Of a stretch of 64,000 nucleotides of DNA, positions 26,318-35,020 are shown piece by piece. The notes below the pieces were generated by a model, which saw only the letters and a program-made list of their open reading frames with translations, ran no database searches and had not been told where the DNA came from. The stretch spans positions 1-64,000 of the forward strand of contig JACKBN010000021.1 of assembly GCA_020634565.1 (NCBI GenBank), in the 5' to 3' direction. Position numbers and translations under genes: made by a program. How positions within the stretch are numbered: the first letter of the stretch is position 1; each line of letters starts with the position of its first letter. The DNA comes from Ardenticatenaceae bacterium (lineage in GTDB: Bacteria > Chloroflexota > Anaerolineae > Promineifilales > Promineifilaceae).

Positions 26318-27882
26318 TCGTTCGGTTTTGTCAGGTCATACAGCGTAAGCCGAATACCTGGGAGTTGTAGTTGTTCTAGCGGCGCGAAACGGCCGTTTAG
26401 CCAGATTTGCGTCGGTGTCTCGACTGTGCTGGCTACCGCCGCATTGCGCACATTGGGGAATCCGTGTGGGTCAAAATTGTAAAACTGTTCGGCGTGCCAA
26501 GCCAAATTACCTTGTTCGGCAGCCTCAGTTAGCTGTTGGGCCATCGTTTCAGCAAATATGGGGGTGATTTCGTTGGTTTCTGGTGGCGGAATTTGCACAA
26601 AGGGAAAACGGCCGTTTCCGTAGTAACTCACTGGTAGTAACACATCTTTATGGCCGATGATAACGGCCGTTTCTGAGCTTATTGTTTCCATTTGGGCAAA
26701 AGCGGTTAGCCAGCCACTGCGAGCATAGGCGGAATTGTTTACCTGCTGCCACAGTCCCATACCGGAGATGAATGTGACGATCAGCAAAATCACGCCCAAA
26801 AGCGCTGGATATTTACGCCATCTCTGCCAACCTAGAGCTGTCAACAAAAGGAATGGTGGCAAAATGATGATCAGGTACCGGTCATGGAAAATGGAGAACC
26901 CGCTCGTGGGCAAAAGACCATTTTCTAACGAGACCAAAAAGGTGATGAGCAGAGGGACGATCAGCCAGATGAATAGCAGGCGAGTATGCAGTGTTTGGAG
27001 CGGTAATGCTGTGTTTTCTCTACTTTTGTTCCGGAAAAGTTTGAGGCTGCTACCAATGCCAAGCAGAAAAGCGCCAGCGCAAATCGCTGCTAACCAACTA
27101 CCGCGCCCCAAGCCAAAGCCTGCCGCAAACACGGTGAGCGTCAGCGGCAGATCAACCCATTGAATATTGTTAATCCAGTCAGGAACGGCCGCACTGTAGC
27201 CACTTTTTTGCGTTATGACCCGATAAGCCCATGGGGTAAAGGCTGCCCCCACTAACATCATGGTGAGGAACCAACTGACTGTTTGGCGGCGGATTTGCCG
27301 TAAGTGCAGGACAAAAAAGATGTAATGAACCAGCACCATCAAAAAGGCAAAATAATGGGTGTATAAAGCAACTGTCATCGCTAGACCATAGCCCACCCAT
27401 AGCCGCCAGCGATTGTTTTCCAGGATACGCAGCAGGTAGAGATGTGCCAATAGCAACAACGCGGGCAGCAAGGCATACATCCGCACTTCTTGCGAATACC
27501 AGATGTGAAAAGGGGAAATGGTCAGCAAAAATGCAGCAAGCAGGCCCATATCCGTTCCATTCAACCGACGGCCGATTTTATATAAAAGGGCCACGCTTAC
27601 TGTTCCAAAGTAGACGGAGAAAAGGCGAAGGATGACTGCTTCGGTGCCGATTTGGCTCCAGAATCGCATGATCCAGTAATAAAAAGGAACCTGGTCACGA
27701 ATGCTAATTAAGCCGGTTAGCATCTCGTCGAGCGGCATGGTGGCTCGTTCCCACGTTTTTAGCTCATCCCACCACAGACTTTGATTGGCCAACCCATATA
27801 AACGCAAGCCGAAAGCTAGCAGTAGAATAAAAAGGAGTGGAAGCAACGGCCGTTTCCGCCAATTGAACTGCCAATTCATCAT
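26314..27882 (-). CDS. GT39-family membrane glycosyltransferase A
   Basis: A 522-residue GT-C protein with about nine to eleven hydrophobic helices. GLANQSLWWDELKTWERA (about 31-48) is the family first-loop motif containing the acidic catalytic Asp/Glu, and SPFHIWYSQEVRMYALL (about 120-136) is the second conserved cluster. The C-terminal 130 residues form an extracytoplasmic domain. It probably uses a polyprenyl-phosphate sugar, perhaps one made by the GT2 enzyme of the same cluster. ATGA overlaps with both neighbours. Confidence 0.82.
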   Translation of the reverse strand: MMNWQFNWRKRPLLPLLFILLLAFGLRLYGLANQSLWWDELKTWERATMPLDEMLTGLISIRDQVPFYYWIMRFWSQIGTEAVILRLFSVYFGTVSVALLYKIGRRLNGTDMGLLAAFLLTISPFHIWYSQEVRMYALLPALLLLAHLYLLRILENNRWRLWVGYGLAMTVALYTHYFAFLMVLVHYIFFVLHLRQIRRQTVSWFLTMMLVGAAFTPWAYRVITQKSGYSAAVPDWINNIQWVDLPLTLTVFAAGFGLGRGSWLAAICAGAFLLGIGSSLKLFRNKSRENTALPLQTLHTRLLFIWLIVPLLITFLVSLENGLLPTSGFSIFHDRYLIIILPPFLLLTALGWQRWRKYPALLGVILLIVTFISGMGLWQQVNNSAYARSGWLTAFAQMETISSETAVIIGHKDVLLPVSYYGNGRFPFVQIPPPETNEITPIFAETMAQQLTEAAEQGNLAWHAEQFYNFDPHGFPNVRNAAVASTVETPTQIWLNGRFAPLEQLQLPGIRLTLYDLTKPNE

Positions 27883-29366
27883 TCCACCTGCTCAAACAAA
27901 AAGATGCGAATACCGCCAATTTCCTGCTCATCTAGCAAGGTGTGTGTGGCGGCAATGGCGCCATATTGAGCTTGCTGCCATTCGATGCTGTGTTCGAGTG
28001 CCACGACGACCCAAAAACGGCCGTTTGCTACCGACTCCAAATCTGCCAAAGACCATACCTGCCCGCCAAGCGCCGCATAAACTGCCTCTGGTTTGCGTGG
28101 GTCTGGATCACCGGCTAGCACGCCTTGCGTAAGCTGAGGCGCGTAGCGCAAAGCCGGAAGGTAGGAGCCGTCGCTGGTGTGCAGCACTGCCTCGCCGGGT
28201 TGGGCATTTTCGGTGACAAACGCAGTGGCATCCCGGTAGGGAGGCTTAACGTTCGTCCCAAAATGGTAGCCAATGCTACCTACCAACATGAGCAGCAGCG
28301 ATAGACCAGTGAGGTAGGGCAGCGGCGACTGGCGGCGGGTTACTCCCCAGGCTAGCCAGATAATGAGAAAGGGTGCGGCAGCCGCTAAAGTACGCTCGGG
28401 AAGAAAAAACGGCCGTACAAAATAAACCCCCAGCGGCAATCCCAACACGCAAAAAATGACAAGCAGCGTTAGCCACAATCCTGACGGGACGTGTTGGCGT
28501 CCCAGCTTGCGCAGCTCCATCAAAAAGATAACGAGGTAAGCAAAGAAGATGAACAAGATGAGGCCGCTGTACCAGAAGCTGCTGGACATGCCAAATAGCA
28601 GAAAAACGGGTGCAGTGAGTGGTTTGAGCGGATTAAATTCGGAAGCTTGCTGTAACGGCCGTAAACTGCCCAATGCCGGTTCTGCTTCAGCCAACATCAG
28701 ATTTAGCCAGGGAACGAAGCAAACGAGGATAACGGCCGTCATGATTGCCGTGGCCCAAAAGGCGCGTTTGTTTTGTCGGGAGGTGAGCAGGGCATGAACG
28801 CCCACACCAGCCAGCGCCAAAAAGGCAAACAAATGCGTGTAAACGGCCAATAAAAATAAGCCACCGGCCACAAACCACCAGCCGCTGCTACTTTTTTGAC
28901 GAGCATGAACGGTAACGGCCGTTGCTGTCACGACTAGCAGCATTAACAAGGTGTACATGCGCAGTTCGTGGCTGTAGAGAATGTGGAAGGGAGATACGGC
29001 CGTTAGCGCCGCGGCCGTCAGGGAAATGGCGCGGTTTTTGAACAGCTCTTGGCTCAATAGGTAGATTGCGGGAATGAGCAGGATACCAAAGATGGTGCTG
29101 AGAAGTTTTACGGCCGTATCGGAATCCGGCACGATTTGCAGCCAAAAATGGAGCAGCAGGTAGTAAAAAGGGGGGTGGCTTGACTGAACCGTGTTGTTAA
29201 AAATTTGAGACACCGGCAGCTTGGCTGCCAAATAGCTAATCGCTTCATCTAACCACAGACTATCACGCCCTAAGGTGATAAGGCGAACAAGAATTGCAAT
29301 GACTAAAATCAAAGCAAACATTCCTCTTAACTGTAGCTTGGCGGTTGTTTTTATAGGCAAGTTCAT
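27879..29366 (-). CDS. GT39-family membrane glycosyltransferase B
   Basis: A 495-residue protein with the same arrangement as the preceding gene: LGRDSLWLDEAISYLAAKLP (about 28-47) with the acidic motif, SPFHILYSHELRMYTLL (about 122-138), about ten helices and a C-terminal extracytoplasmic domain from about 370. The two proteins are clear relatives, so this part of the cluster grew by duplication. ATGA overlaps at both ends. Confidence 0.82.
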   Translation of the reverse strand: MNLPIKTTAKLQLRGMFALILVIAILVRLITLGRDSLWLDEAISYLAAKLPVSQIFNNTVQSSHPPFYYLLLHFWLQIVPDSDTAVKLLSTIFGILLIPAIYLLSQELFKNRAISLTAAALTAVSPFHILYSHELRMYTLLMLLVVTATAVTVHARQKSSSGWWFVAGGLFLLAVYTHLFAFLALAGVGVHALLTSRQNKRAFWATAIMTAVILVCFVPWLNLMLAEAEPALGSLRPLQQASEFNPLKPLTAPVFLLFGMSSSFWYSGLILFIFFAYLVIFLMELRKLGRQHVPSGLWLTLLVIFCVLGLPLGVYFVRPFFLPERTLAAAAPFLIIWLAWGVTRRQSPLPYLTGLSLLLMLVGSIGYHFGTNVKPPYRDATAFVTENAQPGEAVLHTSDGSYLPALRYAPQLTQGVLAGDPDPRKPEAVYAALGGQVWSLADLESVANGRFWVVVALEHSIEWQQAQYGAIAATHTLLDEQEIGGIRIFLFEQVE

Positions 29367-31243
29367 GGCAATGGGCAGGCCGTAAGGATCAATGGCCCGT
29401 TTTGGAACAAGATGTCCTCTTTGGCTATGTTTTCGAGTGCGAAATTACTGTCGGTGGACAAGGCTTGCTGCATGTGTGTGTCAAATGGCTCAAATAGGAA
29501 TTCGCCCTTCTGAATATAGCTATCTGAAAAGGTGTCTTGATTGATGAGAAGGTAATCCACATCGTATTTTTCGCAAAATTGATTAACTGTTTGCCGATCT
29601 GCGGCATAGTAACTTTCTAATGCTTCCTGCATGAGAAGCTGGTTGGTATGTGGTGTCTCACAGCTAAACAAAATCATTCTTTTGGCATAGAGAGGAATAT
29701 TGTCTAGGCTGCACGGATTTCCTGCGAGGCGAATATCTTTGGGTATAGTTTCCAGGTAAGCAAACAATTCCTGTTCGGCTTCAGAGGGCTTTGTGTTTTC
29801 ATCGAGAATACGGCCGTAGAGTACTAGCCCTACAAATATGAAAAAGCCTAGAATAATCCAGTTCTTTGTAGAAATATTGGTATCACGTTCTGCAGTAATT
29901 TTTGATGATGGTAGGTCATCACGCCGGAAATTTCGAGCCAATAATAATATGACGAGAATGAGCCATAATAGGGCAAAGGCGATAGAGAAGTTGAAGAACA
30001 ATTGCCTATCGGGAAATCGGTACCACCCGTAAACAATAACAGGCAGTATGATTAGAGTGACCCCAATGATTAATGTAAGTGGCTTCTGACTATACTGGGC
30101 TATCTTTTTCGCTGCCTCGTGCATGGCTGCTTCCCCATTTAGCACAATGTAAAAAAGCACAACAAGGACAATCGTTGTTTGTGTATACCGGCTAGGGAAA
30201 TAAAGCGGAAACGATTTGACTAAAAAAATTCCTATCCAGGCAAACACAAAGCAGATAAGGCTAGCACTAAGTAATACAGTGAGGATACGTGGCAGAGGAC
30301 GAGCTTGTGAACCCAATAAAAATTTTATAGCAAGGGAGAGTAATCCCAGAATTAGAGCGTTGAGTGCATCACTGCCAAAAACAAACAGGCCTCCCGGTCC
30401 AGTATAAGGAAAAATCACAAATAAGGGATAGCGACCTTCTGTAAGCGGGCCGAGGTCAAAAAACGAGCTGGCTTGGTTAATGCTGGTGGCAACTTGGTCA
30501 TTTCCCTGTGCCAGCAGAGCCGGTAATAACAAGAGCGCACTTAGAAGAACGGCCGTAGCCAAAGGCAACAATGGTTTCCATGTGATGGAAAATTTTTTCT
30601 GTTGGCTCTTATTGGGAAGTTGAAGCAAAGATAAACCAAATGTGGCGGCTCCTAAAATAAAAATCGGGGGATAAATAGTGCTGCTCAAAAAGATTATCAA
30701 AGCAGCACGCCAATAATGCTTTTCGGTCAAATAATAAAGCAGCGTTATTAATAAAGGTAAGGCAAACGAGCGTTGCAAACCGGCAGTAACGGAAATGTTG
30801 CTAGAGAAAACAAGGTTCAAAAAGATAAAACCGATGCAGAGTCCCAGTGTATTTTTGTTTGTTAATAATGTTTGCCCCAGTCGGTATAAGTAGAAAACCA
30901 AAACCAGCATTAAGGGAAAAATGAGGAGCTTGCTTAATAGAACAACGGAATTTGTCAATCCGCTGAGGAAAAACAAAATACCATATCCTGGACTGAATTT
31001 GCTAATAACAAAGCTCCGCTCCAAGAATTCAAATTCGATAAGTTGATGACCAACTAGCGTGTCATTGGTAAAAAGTGTTGGATCGGTTATGCGGTGTAAC
31101 CAATAAAGATTGCGCAGATCATCATTTACTTTGTAGGCGTCGGTCAGGAGTGGCCATTGGATCCACAGAGCAATAAGCAAGCCTAAGCCAAGCGCAGCCC
31201 AAAACGGCTGCCTAGAATGGTTAGAGTTATATAGTTTATTCAC
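29363..31243 (-). CDS. Large polytopic membrane protein of unknown family
   Basis: A 626-residue protein with about twelve to thirteen hydrophobic segments and a C-terminal extracytoplasmic tail of about 140 residues (from about 480) that contains a CSLDNIPLY segment. I do not recognise the family, but first-loop charged residues (NDDLRNLYWLHRI, about 39-51) and the layout match GT-C enzymes of this cluster. The gene appears AT-richer than the flanking genome. GTG start at 31243, overlapping the DUF2304 gene by 8 bp. Confidence 0.55.
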   Translation of the reverse strand: MNKLYNSNHSRQPFWAALGLGLLIALWIQWPLLTDAYKVNDDLRNLYWLHRITDPTLFTNDTLVGHQLIEFEFLERSFVISKFSPGYGILFFLSGLTNSVVLLSKLLIFPLMLVLVFYLYRLGQTLLTNKNTLGLCIGFIFLNLVFSSNISVTAGLQRSFALPLLITLLYYLTEKHYWRAALIIFLSSTIYPPIFILGAATFGLSLLQLPNKSQQKKFSITWKPLLPLATAVLLSALLLLPALLAQGNDQVATSINQASSFFDLGPLTEGRYPLFVIFPYTGPGGLFVFGSDALNALILGLLSLAIKFLLGSQARPLPRILTVLLSASLICFVFAWIGIFLVKSFPLYFPSRYTQTTIVLVVLFYIVLNGEAAMHEAAKKIAQYSQKPLTLIIGVTLIILPVIVYGWYRFPDRQLFFNFSIAFALLWLILVILLLARNFRRDDLPSSKITAERDTNISTKNWIILGFFIFVGLVLYGRILDENTKPSEAEQELFAYLETIPKDIRLAGNPCSLDNIPLYAKRMILFSCETPHTNQLLMQEALESYYAADRQTVNQFCEKYDVDYLLINQDTFSDSYIQKGEFLFEPFDTHMQQALSTDSNFALENIAKEDILFQNGPLILTACPLP

Positions 31244-31634
31244 TAGTTGGATCCTGCTTTTGGGCGATGTTATTGGTTAGTTCGATGATTTTTTTTTCTT
31301 GTTCGTTCAGTTTCCAATTTAGAATACCCACATGTTGAGCCAAGTCTTTGTTTTTGCGACTGAGTTTGGTGATGATAACAGAAAATTGCAGCATGATGAG
31401 CAAAAAGAAGCCAAAACCAATAACAAACAGGGCTGCTGGTGGATAAAAAATGCCCATAAGAGAGGCAAGCACATCCAGTAATTCTCGCCAAAGTGAAAGG
31501 ATGAGGAGGGCAACGGCCGTTAATAGCCAAAGTAGCGCATAATTTTCAGCAACTTGCCGCCGCCGCACCATTTCCAAAATAAGCCCTAGCAAAAAGATTG
31601 TTCCCAAAATAGCAATAATTTCAACTTGCGCCAT
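31236..31634 (-). CDS. DUF2304 small membrane protein
   Basis: A 132-residue protein with three hydrophobic helices (about 5-20, 30-48, 60-90) and a C-terminal coiled-coil-like tail. Its YALLWLLTAVALLILSLW and YPPAALFVIGFGFFLLIM blocks are typical of DUF2304, a family very often encoded next to GT2 dolichol/polyprenyl-phosphate sugar transferases, as here (13 bp apart). It may help anchor or activate that enzyme; this is inferred from neighbourhood only. Confidence 0.8.
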   Translation of the reverse strand: MAQVEIIAILGTIFLLGLILEMVRRRQVAENYALLWLLTAVALLILSLWRELLDVLASLMGIFYPPAALFVIGFGFFLLIMLQFSVIITKLSRKNKDLAQHVGILNWKLNEQEKKIIELTNNIAQKQDPTSE

Positions 31635-31647
31635 GTGAATCTCCTAC

Positions 31648-32364
31648 TTATCTTGTTACCGGTTTGCGCATTGCTTCTAGTAAAACGGATAGCAAAACTT
31701 TTGCTACATAATAAAACGAATGAAGTGGCGTGATGGAAGAACTGCCGTGCTGGCGGGGCTTCATGGTCACGGAAACTTCACAGACGCGAAAGTTTGCCCG
31801 TGAAAGCATAACCAATCCTTCAATTTCGGGATAATCGGACGGTAAATGGTTAGCGAGAATTGCCATTGCGGCATGGTTAACCATCCAGAAGCCGGAGGTG
31901 GTATCAGTGAACCGTTGCTTTGTGATGCGTGAAACAACTTTGGCAAATAATTTGATGCCGACAGCCCTGGACACAGAAGCCGTATAGCCTGCGCCCTCTT
32001 TGTAACGTGAACCGATGACTACATCAGCCTCACCGGAGCTGATATTTTGATAGAGCTCTGGCAAATGGCGAGCATCGTGCTGCCCATCACCATCTAGACG
32101 ACCAACGATGTCATACCCCATCTCATAGGCGAAGCGGTAGCCGGTTTGCACTGCCCCGCCGATGCCCAGGTTGTAGGGTAAATCGACGACGAATGCGCCA
32201 TTGTTTCTAGCGACAACGGCCGTATCATCCACAGATCCATCATTTACCACCAAAATATCAACATCCAGTGGCTGACGGCGAATATCGGCAATAACGGCTG
32301 GCAGATTTTGGGCTTCGTTGTACGCTGGGATCATGATAACTATTTTTTTATGGCGATTTGTCAT
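31648..32364 (-). CDS. GT2 polyprenyl-phosphate sugar transferase (DPM1-like)
   Basis: A 238-residue cytoplasmic GT-A enzyme. The fold is marked by IPAYNEAQNLPAVIADI (about 13-29), DILVVNDGSVDDTA, GRLDGDGQHD (DxD-type metal site) and KPRQHGSSSI near the C-terminus. It most likely transfers a sugar from a nucleotide to polyprenyl phosphate, giving the donor for the membrane glycosyltransferases in this cluster. I chose ATG at 32364; an in-frame TTG at 32376 is less likely. Confidence 0.88.
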   Translation of the reverse strand: MTNRHKKIVIMIPAYNEAQNLPAVIADIRRQPLDVDILVVNDGSVDDTAVVARNNGAFVVDLPYNLGIGGAVQTGYRFAYEMGYDIVGRLDGDGQHDARHLPELYQNISSGEADVVIGSRYKEGAGYTASVSRAVGIKLFAKVVSRITKQRFTDTTSGFWMVNHAAMAILANHLPSDYPEIEGLVMLSRANFRVCEVSVTMKPRQHGSSSITPLHSFYYVAKVLLSVLLEAMRKPVTR

Positions 32365-32393
32365 AATAGTGTCCAACTTGTATTTATAATCGG

Positions 32394-33377
32394 TCAGTTG
32401 CTTGGATTTTCTATGTTCCGTTGCGTTTGTATAAAATCTGCCAGTAAGAATGTGCCCCCAATCAAGCTAGTGATAATGACAAGCAGGGAAGTTGAAAGAG
32501 AAAGTGCTAGCGCCTGCGACCCATCAATATTGATACTGGTTAATAGGCCAACAAGCCCTACTTCACGGATGCCAATGCCGTTAAATGAAATAGGCAAAAT
32601 AAGAGCAATACCCACAATTGAGAGGCAAAGCAGCAACTGTGTCCAATTAATTGGTATGTCAATAGCCTTCGCAAGTACCCAAACTGCCCAGGCACTTGTT
32701 AGTTGAGCCAAAACACTGACCAAGAGCACTAGCAGTAGGGTATATGCGTGACCATGTAATTTTTGATGTATCTCACCAAGTTTTGTGGTTAGCAGAGTTA
32801 TCCACGGTATTCTATTTTTTTTAACTTGTTGTAGTACAGATCTTTTATTGAAGAAGCTCAGCAGAGGTATGGCAATTAGTAAAAAGATAGTTAGCCCAGC
32901 ACCTAGATTTTGCGACTGTTTACCCCAGTTTACGGTATCAGCCCAACCCCAAATCATTACCCCGGCTAAAAGCAGAATAGCATATAGCATAACGATGCGG
33001 CTGATGAAAACTGACAGCGTAGCGTCCATTATTCTTTGGCGGGAACGGCTAACCTGATAGACACGTAAAGAATCGCCTCCAACAAAGGTAGCGAAGTTGT
33101 TGATAAAAAGGGATTGGAAGAATAACTTGCATACGATCAGGAACGATAGATCAAATCTCAAAATATGTAAGGCGATGGCCCAGGCAGCCGCGAAAAGGAT
33201 ATTGCTCAGCGCAAAAATGAGGAAACTGCCTGCAAGTGCGGCCGGGGAAATCTGTTGCAAATTCTGCCACATTTCTGCCAGGGGTATTGTTTTGAGGAGA
33301 TAGGCTAGCAAAATGGCCGTGCCGCCAATTTTTAGCCACCCTTGCCACCGCTGCCAAAACCTGGAAAGACTTTGCAT
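32394..33377 (-). CDS. Flippase-like (LPG-synthase TM/UPF0104) membrane protein
   Basis: A 327-residue integral membrane protein with about eight helices. The family pattern is seen in LLAYLLKTIPLAEMW (about 18-32), INNFATFVGGDSLRVYQVSR (about 90-110) and SFNGIGIREVGLVGLL (about 263-278), as in the AglD/MprF transmembrane (LPG_synthase_TM) group. Such proteins are found with lipid-linked sugar clusters and are proposed to flip or use lipid carriers. It sits between the SAM methyltransferase and the GT2 gene. Confidence 0.8.
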   Translation of the reverse strand: MQSLSRFWQRWQGWLKIGGTAILLAYLLKTIPLAEMWQNLQQISPAALAGSFLIFALSNILFAAAWAIALHILRFDLSFLIVCKLFFQSLFINNFATFVGGDSLRVYQVSRSRQRIMDATLSVFISRIVMLYAILLLAGVMIWGWADTVNWGKQSQNLGAGLTIFLLIAIPLLSFFNKRSVLQQVKKNRIPWITLLTTKLGEIHQKLHGHAYTLLLVLLVSVLAQLTSAWAVWVLAKAIDIPINWTQLLLCLSIVGIALILPISFNGIGIREVGLVGLLTSINIDGSQALALSLSTSLLVIITSLIGGTFLLADFIQTQRNIENPSN

Positions 33378-33383
33378 ACTGGT

Positions 33384-33950
33384 TTAGGCCTTTACAAAAA
33401 CAGCGCGCAACTCACAAAAGTAGAGCAACTTGCCCGGCCATTCCAGGCGGAAAGGGTAAAAATAGCTCTGCTGTGGCTGAAGATTGAAGCGCTCGGCAAT
33501 TTTGGCCAGGTCTGCCTGTCTCAACAAGTTCACATGGGTATCATCATGTTTAAAACCAGCTTCTTGGGGGACCGTGATGGCGAGAATGCCACCTGATTTA
33601 AGTACCCGAGCCGCTTCGGCAACGGCCGTTTCTACCGAATCTAGATGCTCCAAGATGTTAGAAGCTAACACACCGTCAAATGAATGATCGGCAAAGGGGA
33701 GGGGGTAGGCACCGCTTATGCAGCAGGTAAGACCTTGCTGCTGACAATATGAAACCGCGAACGGATTGATATCTATCCCAAGGCTAGAAGTGTGGTATTG
33801 CTTTAAAAACTCACCAATACCACATCCTACATCCAAGACTTGCCCGTGAAAATGGCGGACTAAATCCTGAACAAAAAAGCGCCGAATCCAAAAACTAAAG
33901 CGGCTGCGATTCAATAAATAATCATGATAAGATTTGTGGTCTTGGCTCAT
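33384..33950 (-). CDS. Class I SAM-dependent methyltransferase
   Basis: A 188-residue enzyme. VLDVGCGIGEFLKQY (about 37-51) is the SAM-binding motif I, SLGIDINPFAV follows, and FDGVLASNILEHLD is motif II/III. The cluster context suggests methylation of a lipid-linked glycan or the cap of a polysaccharide. I chose the ATG at 33950, which overlaps the stop of the upstream GT2 gene as ATGA; the frame is open 23 codons further upstream but that stretch overlaps the GT2 coding sequence. Confidence 0.85.
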   Translation of the reverse strand: MSQDHKSYHDYLLNRSRFSFWIRRFFVQDLVRHFHGQVLDVGCGIGEFLKQYHTSSLGIDINPFAVSYCQQQGLTCCISGAYPLPFADHSFDGVLASNILEHLDSVETAVAEAARVLKSGGILAITVPQEAGFKHDDTHVNLLRQADLAKIAERFNLQPQQSYFYPFRLEWPGKLLYFCELRAVFVKA

Positions 33951-35020
33951 CTGTAAATCCATTTTGCTAATCTTAAACCTGGCGCTGCTACTAGCCGAAC
34001 GGCCGTTTCTACCACCCATATCAAAGCTGGGCTTTTGTCCGAAACATAATGGGCGTTTAGCTGAGGGCTAAAAATCCTGATTAAGTTTTGCGGATGATGA
34101 CAAGTTCGTTCTTTCCGCCGGTTTAGTATCCATTTTCTTTCTGAAAAAAGGGCTATCCAAGCACGCCACTTTGCTTTGAAATCGTTTTTGCCTTGCAAAA
34201 CAGCATACCCCCAAGAGACAATCTCCATTAGAAAAATAGAAGGTGCCATTAACAATAGCAGCCAGCCATTCAACAAGCTAAACAATGAGAGATAGCGATT
34301 ACGTTCCAAATAAAACATTTTTTGCGGCGAAAAACTGGGAGTGTAAGCATGGCGGACAATAGAATTGGGTACGACCGTACATACATACCCTGCACACCAA
34401 ATCCGTAATGATAAATCAGTATCTTCGTAATACATAAAAAACTTTTCTGCAAACCCGCCCAGTGTTTGGAATAAAGCCCGTGGCATGATAAAAGCGGCCC
34501 CGCTAACAGCACTAACTGGATATGGTGGTGCCTGTGAGATTAGTTTGCCATAGCCTTCGCAATAAGTTAGTCCGGAAAAATGGATCGTGTTGCCACAGGT
34601 GTTTATATAATTTGGTTTGTCGGCAAAAACAACTTGGGGCGTTGCTGCGCCAATGGTTTTGTCCGCTGCCAAAGTCTCCAGCAAGGGTGGCAGCCAACTT
34701 TGCTCTACCAAGGTATCTGGATTCAAAAAAGCAATGTATTCTCCAGTTGCCAAATACGTCGCACGATTGTTGGCTGCGGCAAATCCAATGTTTGTTTTGC
34801 TCTCTTGGATACAAACGGCTGTAAACTTTTCCCGAATGAGTTGTACCGTATCGTCGCTAGAAGCGTTGTCGAACACAATAATTTCATAGGGTTTGTGCGT
34901 GTTAGCTTGAAGTGCCTCTAAGCAGTCTACGATGTACTGGCTGCTGTTATACGTTACGATAATCACCGATACGATGGGATTATCGGCTTTGATGTTTGTA
35001 TCAATCGATGGAAGATTCAT
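33947..35020 (-). CDS. GT2 glycosyltransferase (rhamnosyltransferase-like)
   Basis: A 357-residue GT-A enzyme with VSVIIVTYNSSQYIVDCLEA (about 18-37), DNASSDDTVQLI, FLNPDTLV (DxD-like) and MYYEDTDLSLRIW, the signature of WbbL-type rhamnosyltransferases. It carries one hydrophobic C-terminal segment (about 255-280). It probably adds a sugar in lipid-linked or surface glycan assembly on the cytoplasmic face. It overlaps the upstream DUF2029 gene by 20 bp and the methyltransferase by 4 bp. Confidence 0.86.
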   Translation of the reverse strand: MNLPSIDTNIKADNPIVSVIIVTYNSSQYIVDCLEALQANTHKPYEIIVFDNASSDDTVQLIREKFTAVCIQESKTNIGFAAANNRATYLATGEYIAFLNPDTLVEQSWLPPLLETLAADKTIGAATPQVVFADKPNYINTCGNTIHFSGLTYCEGYGKLISQAPPYPVSAVSGAAFIMPRALFQTLGGFAEKFFMYYEDTDLSLRIWCAGYVCTVVPNSIVRHAYTPSFSPQKMFYLERNRYLSLFSLLNGWLLLLMAPSIFLMEIVSWGYAVLQGKNDFKAKWRAWIALFSERKWILNRRKERTCHHPQNLIRIFSPQLNAHYVSDKSPALIWVVETAVRLVAAPGLRLAKWIYR

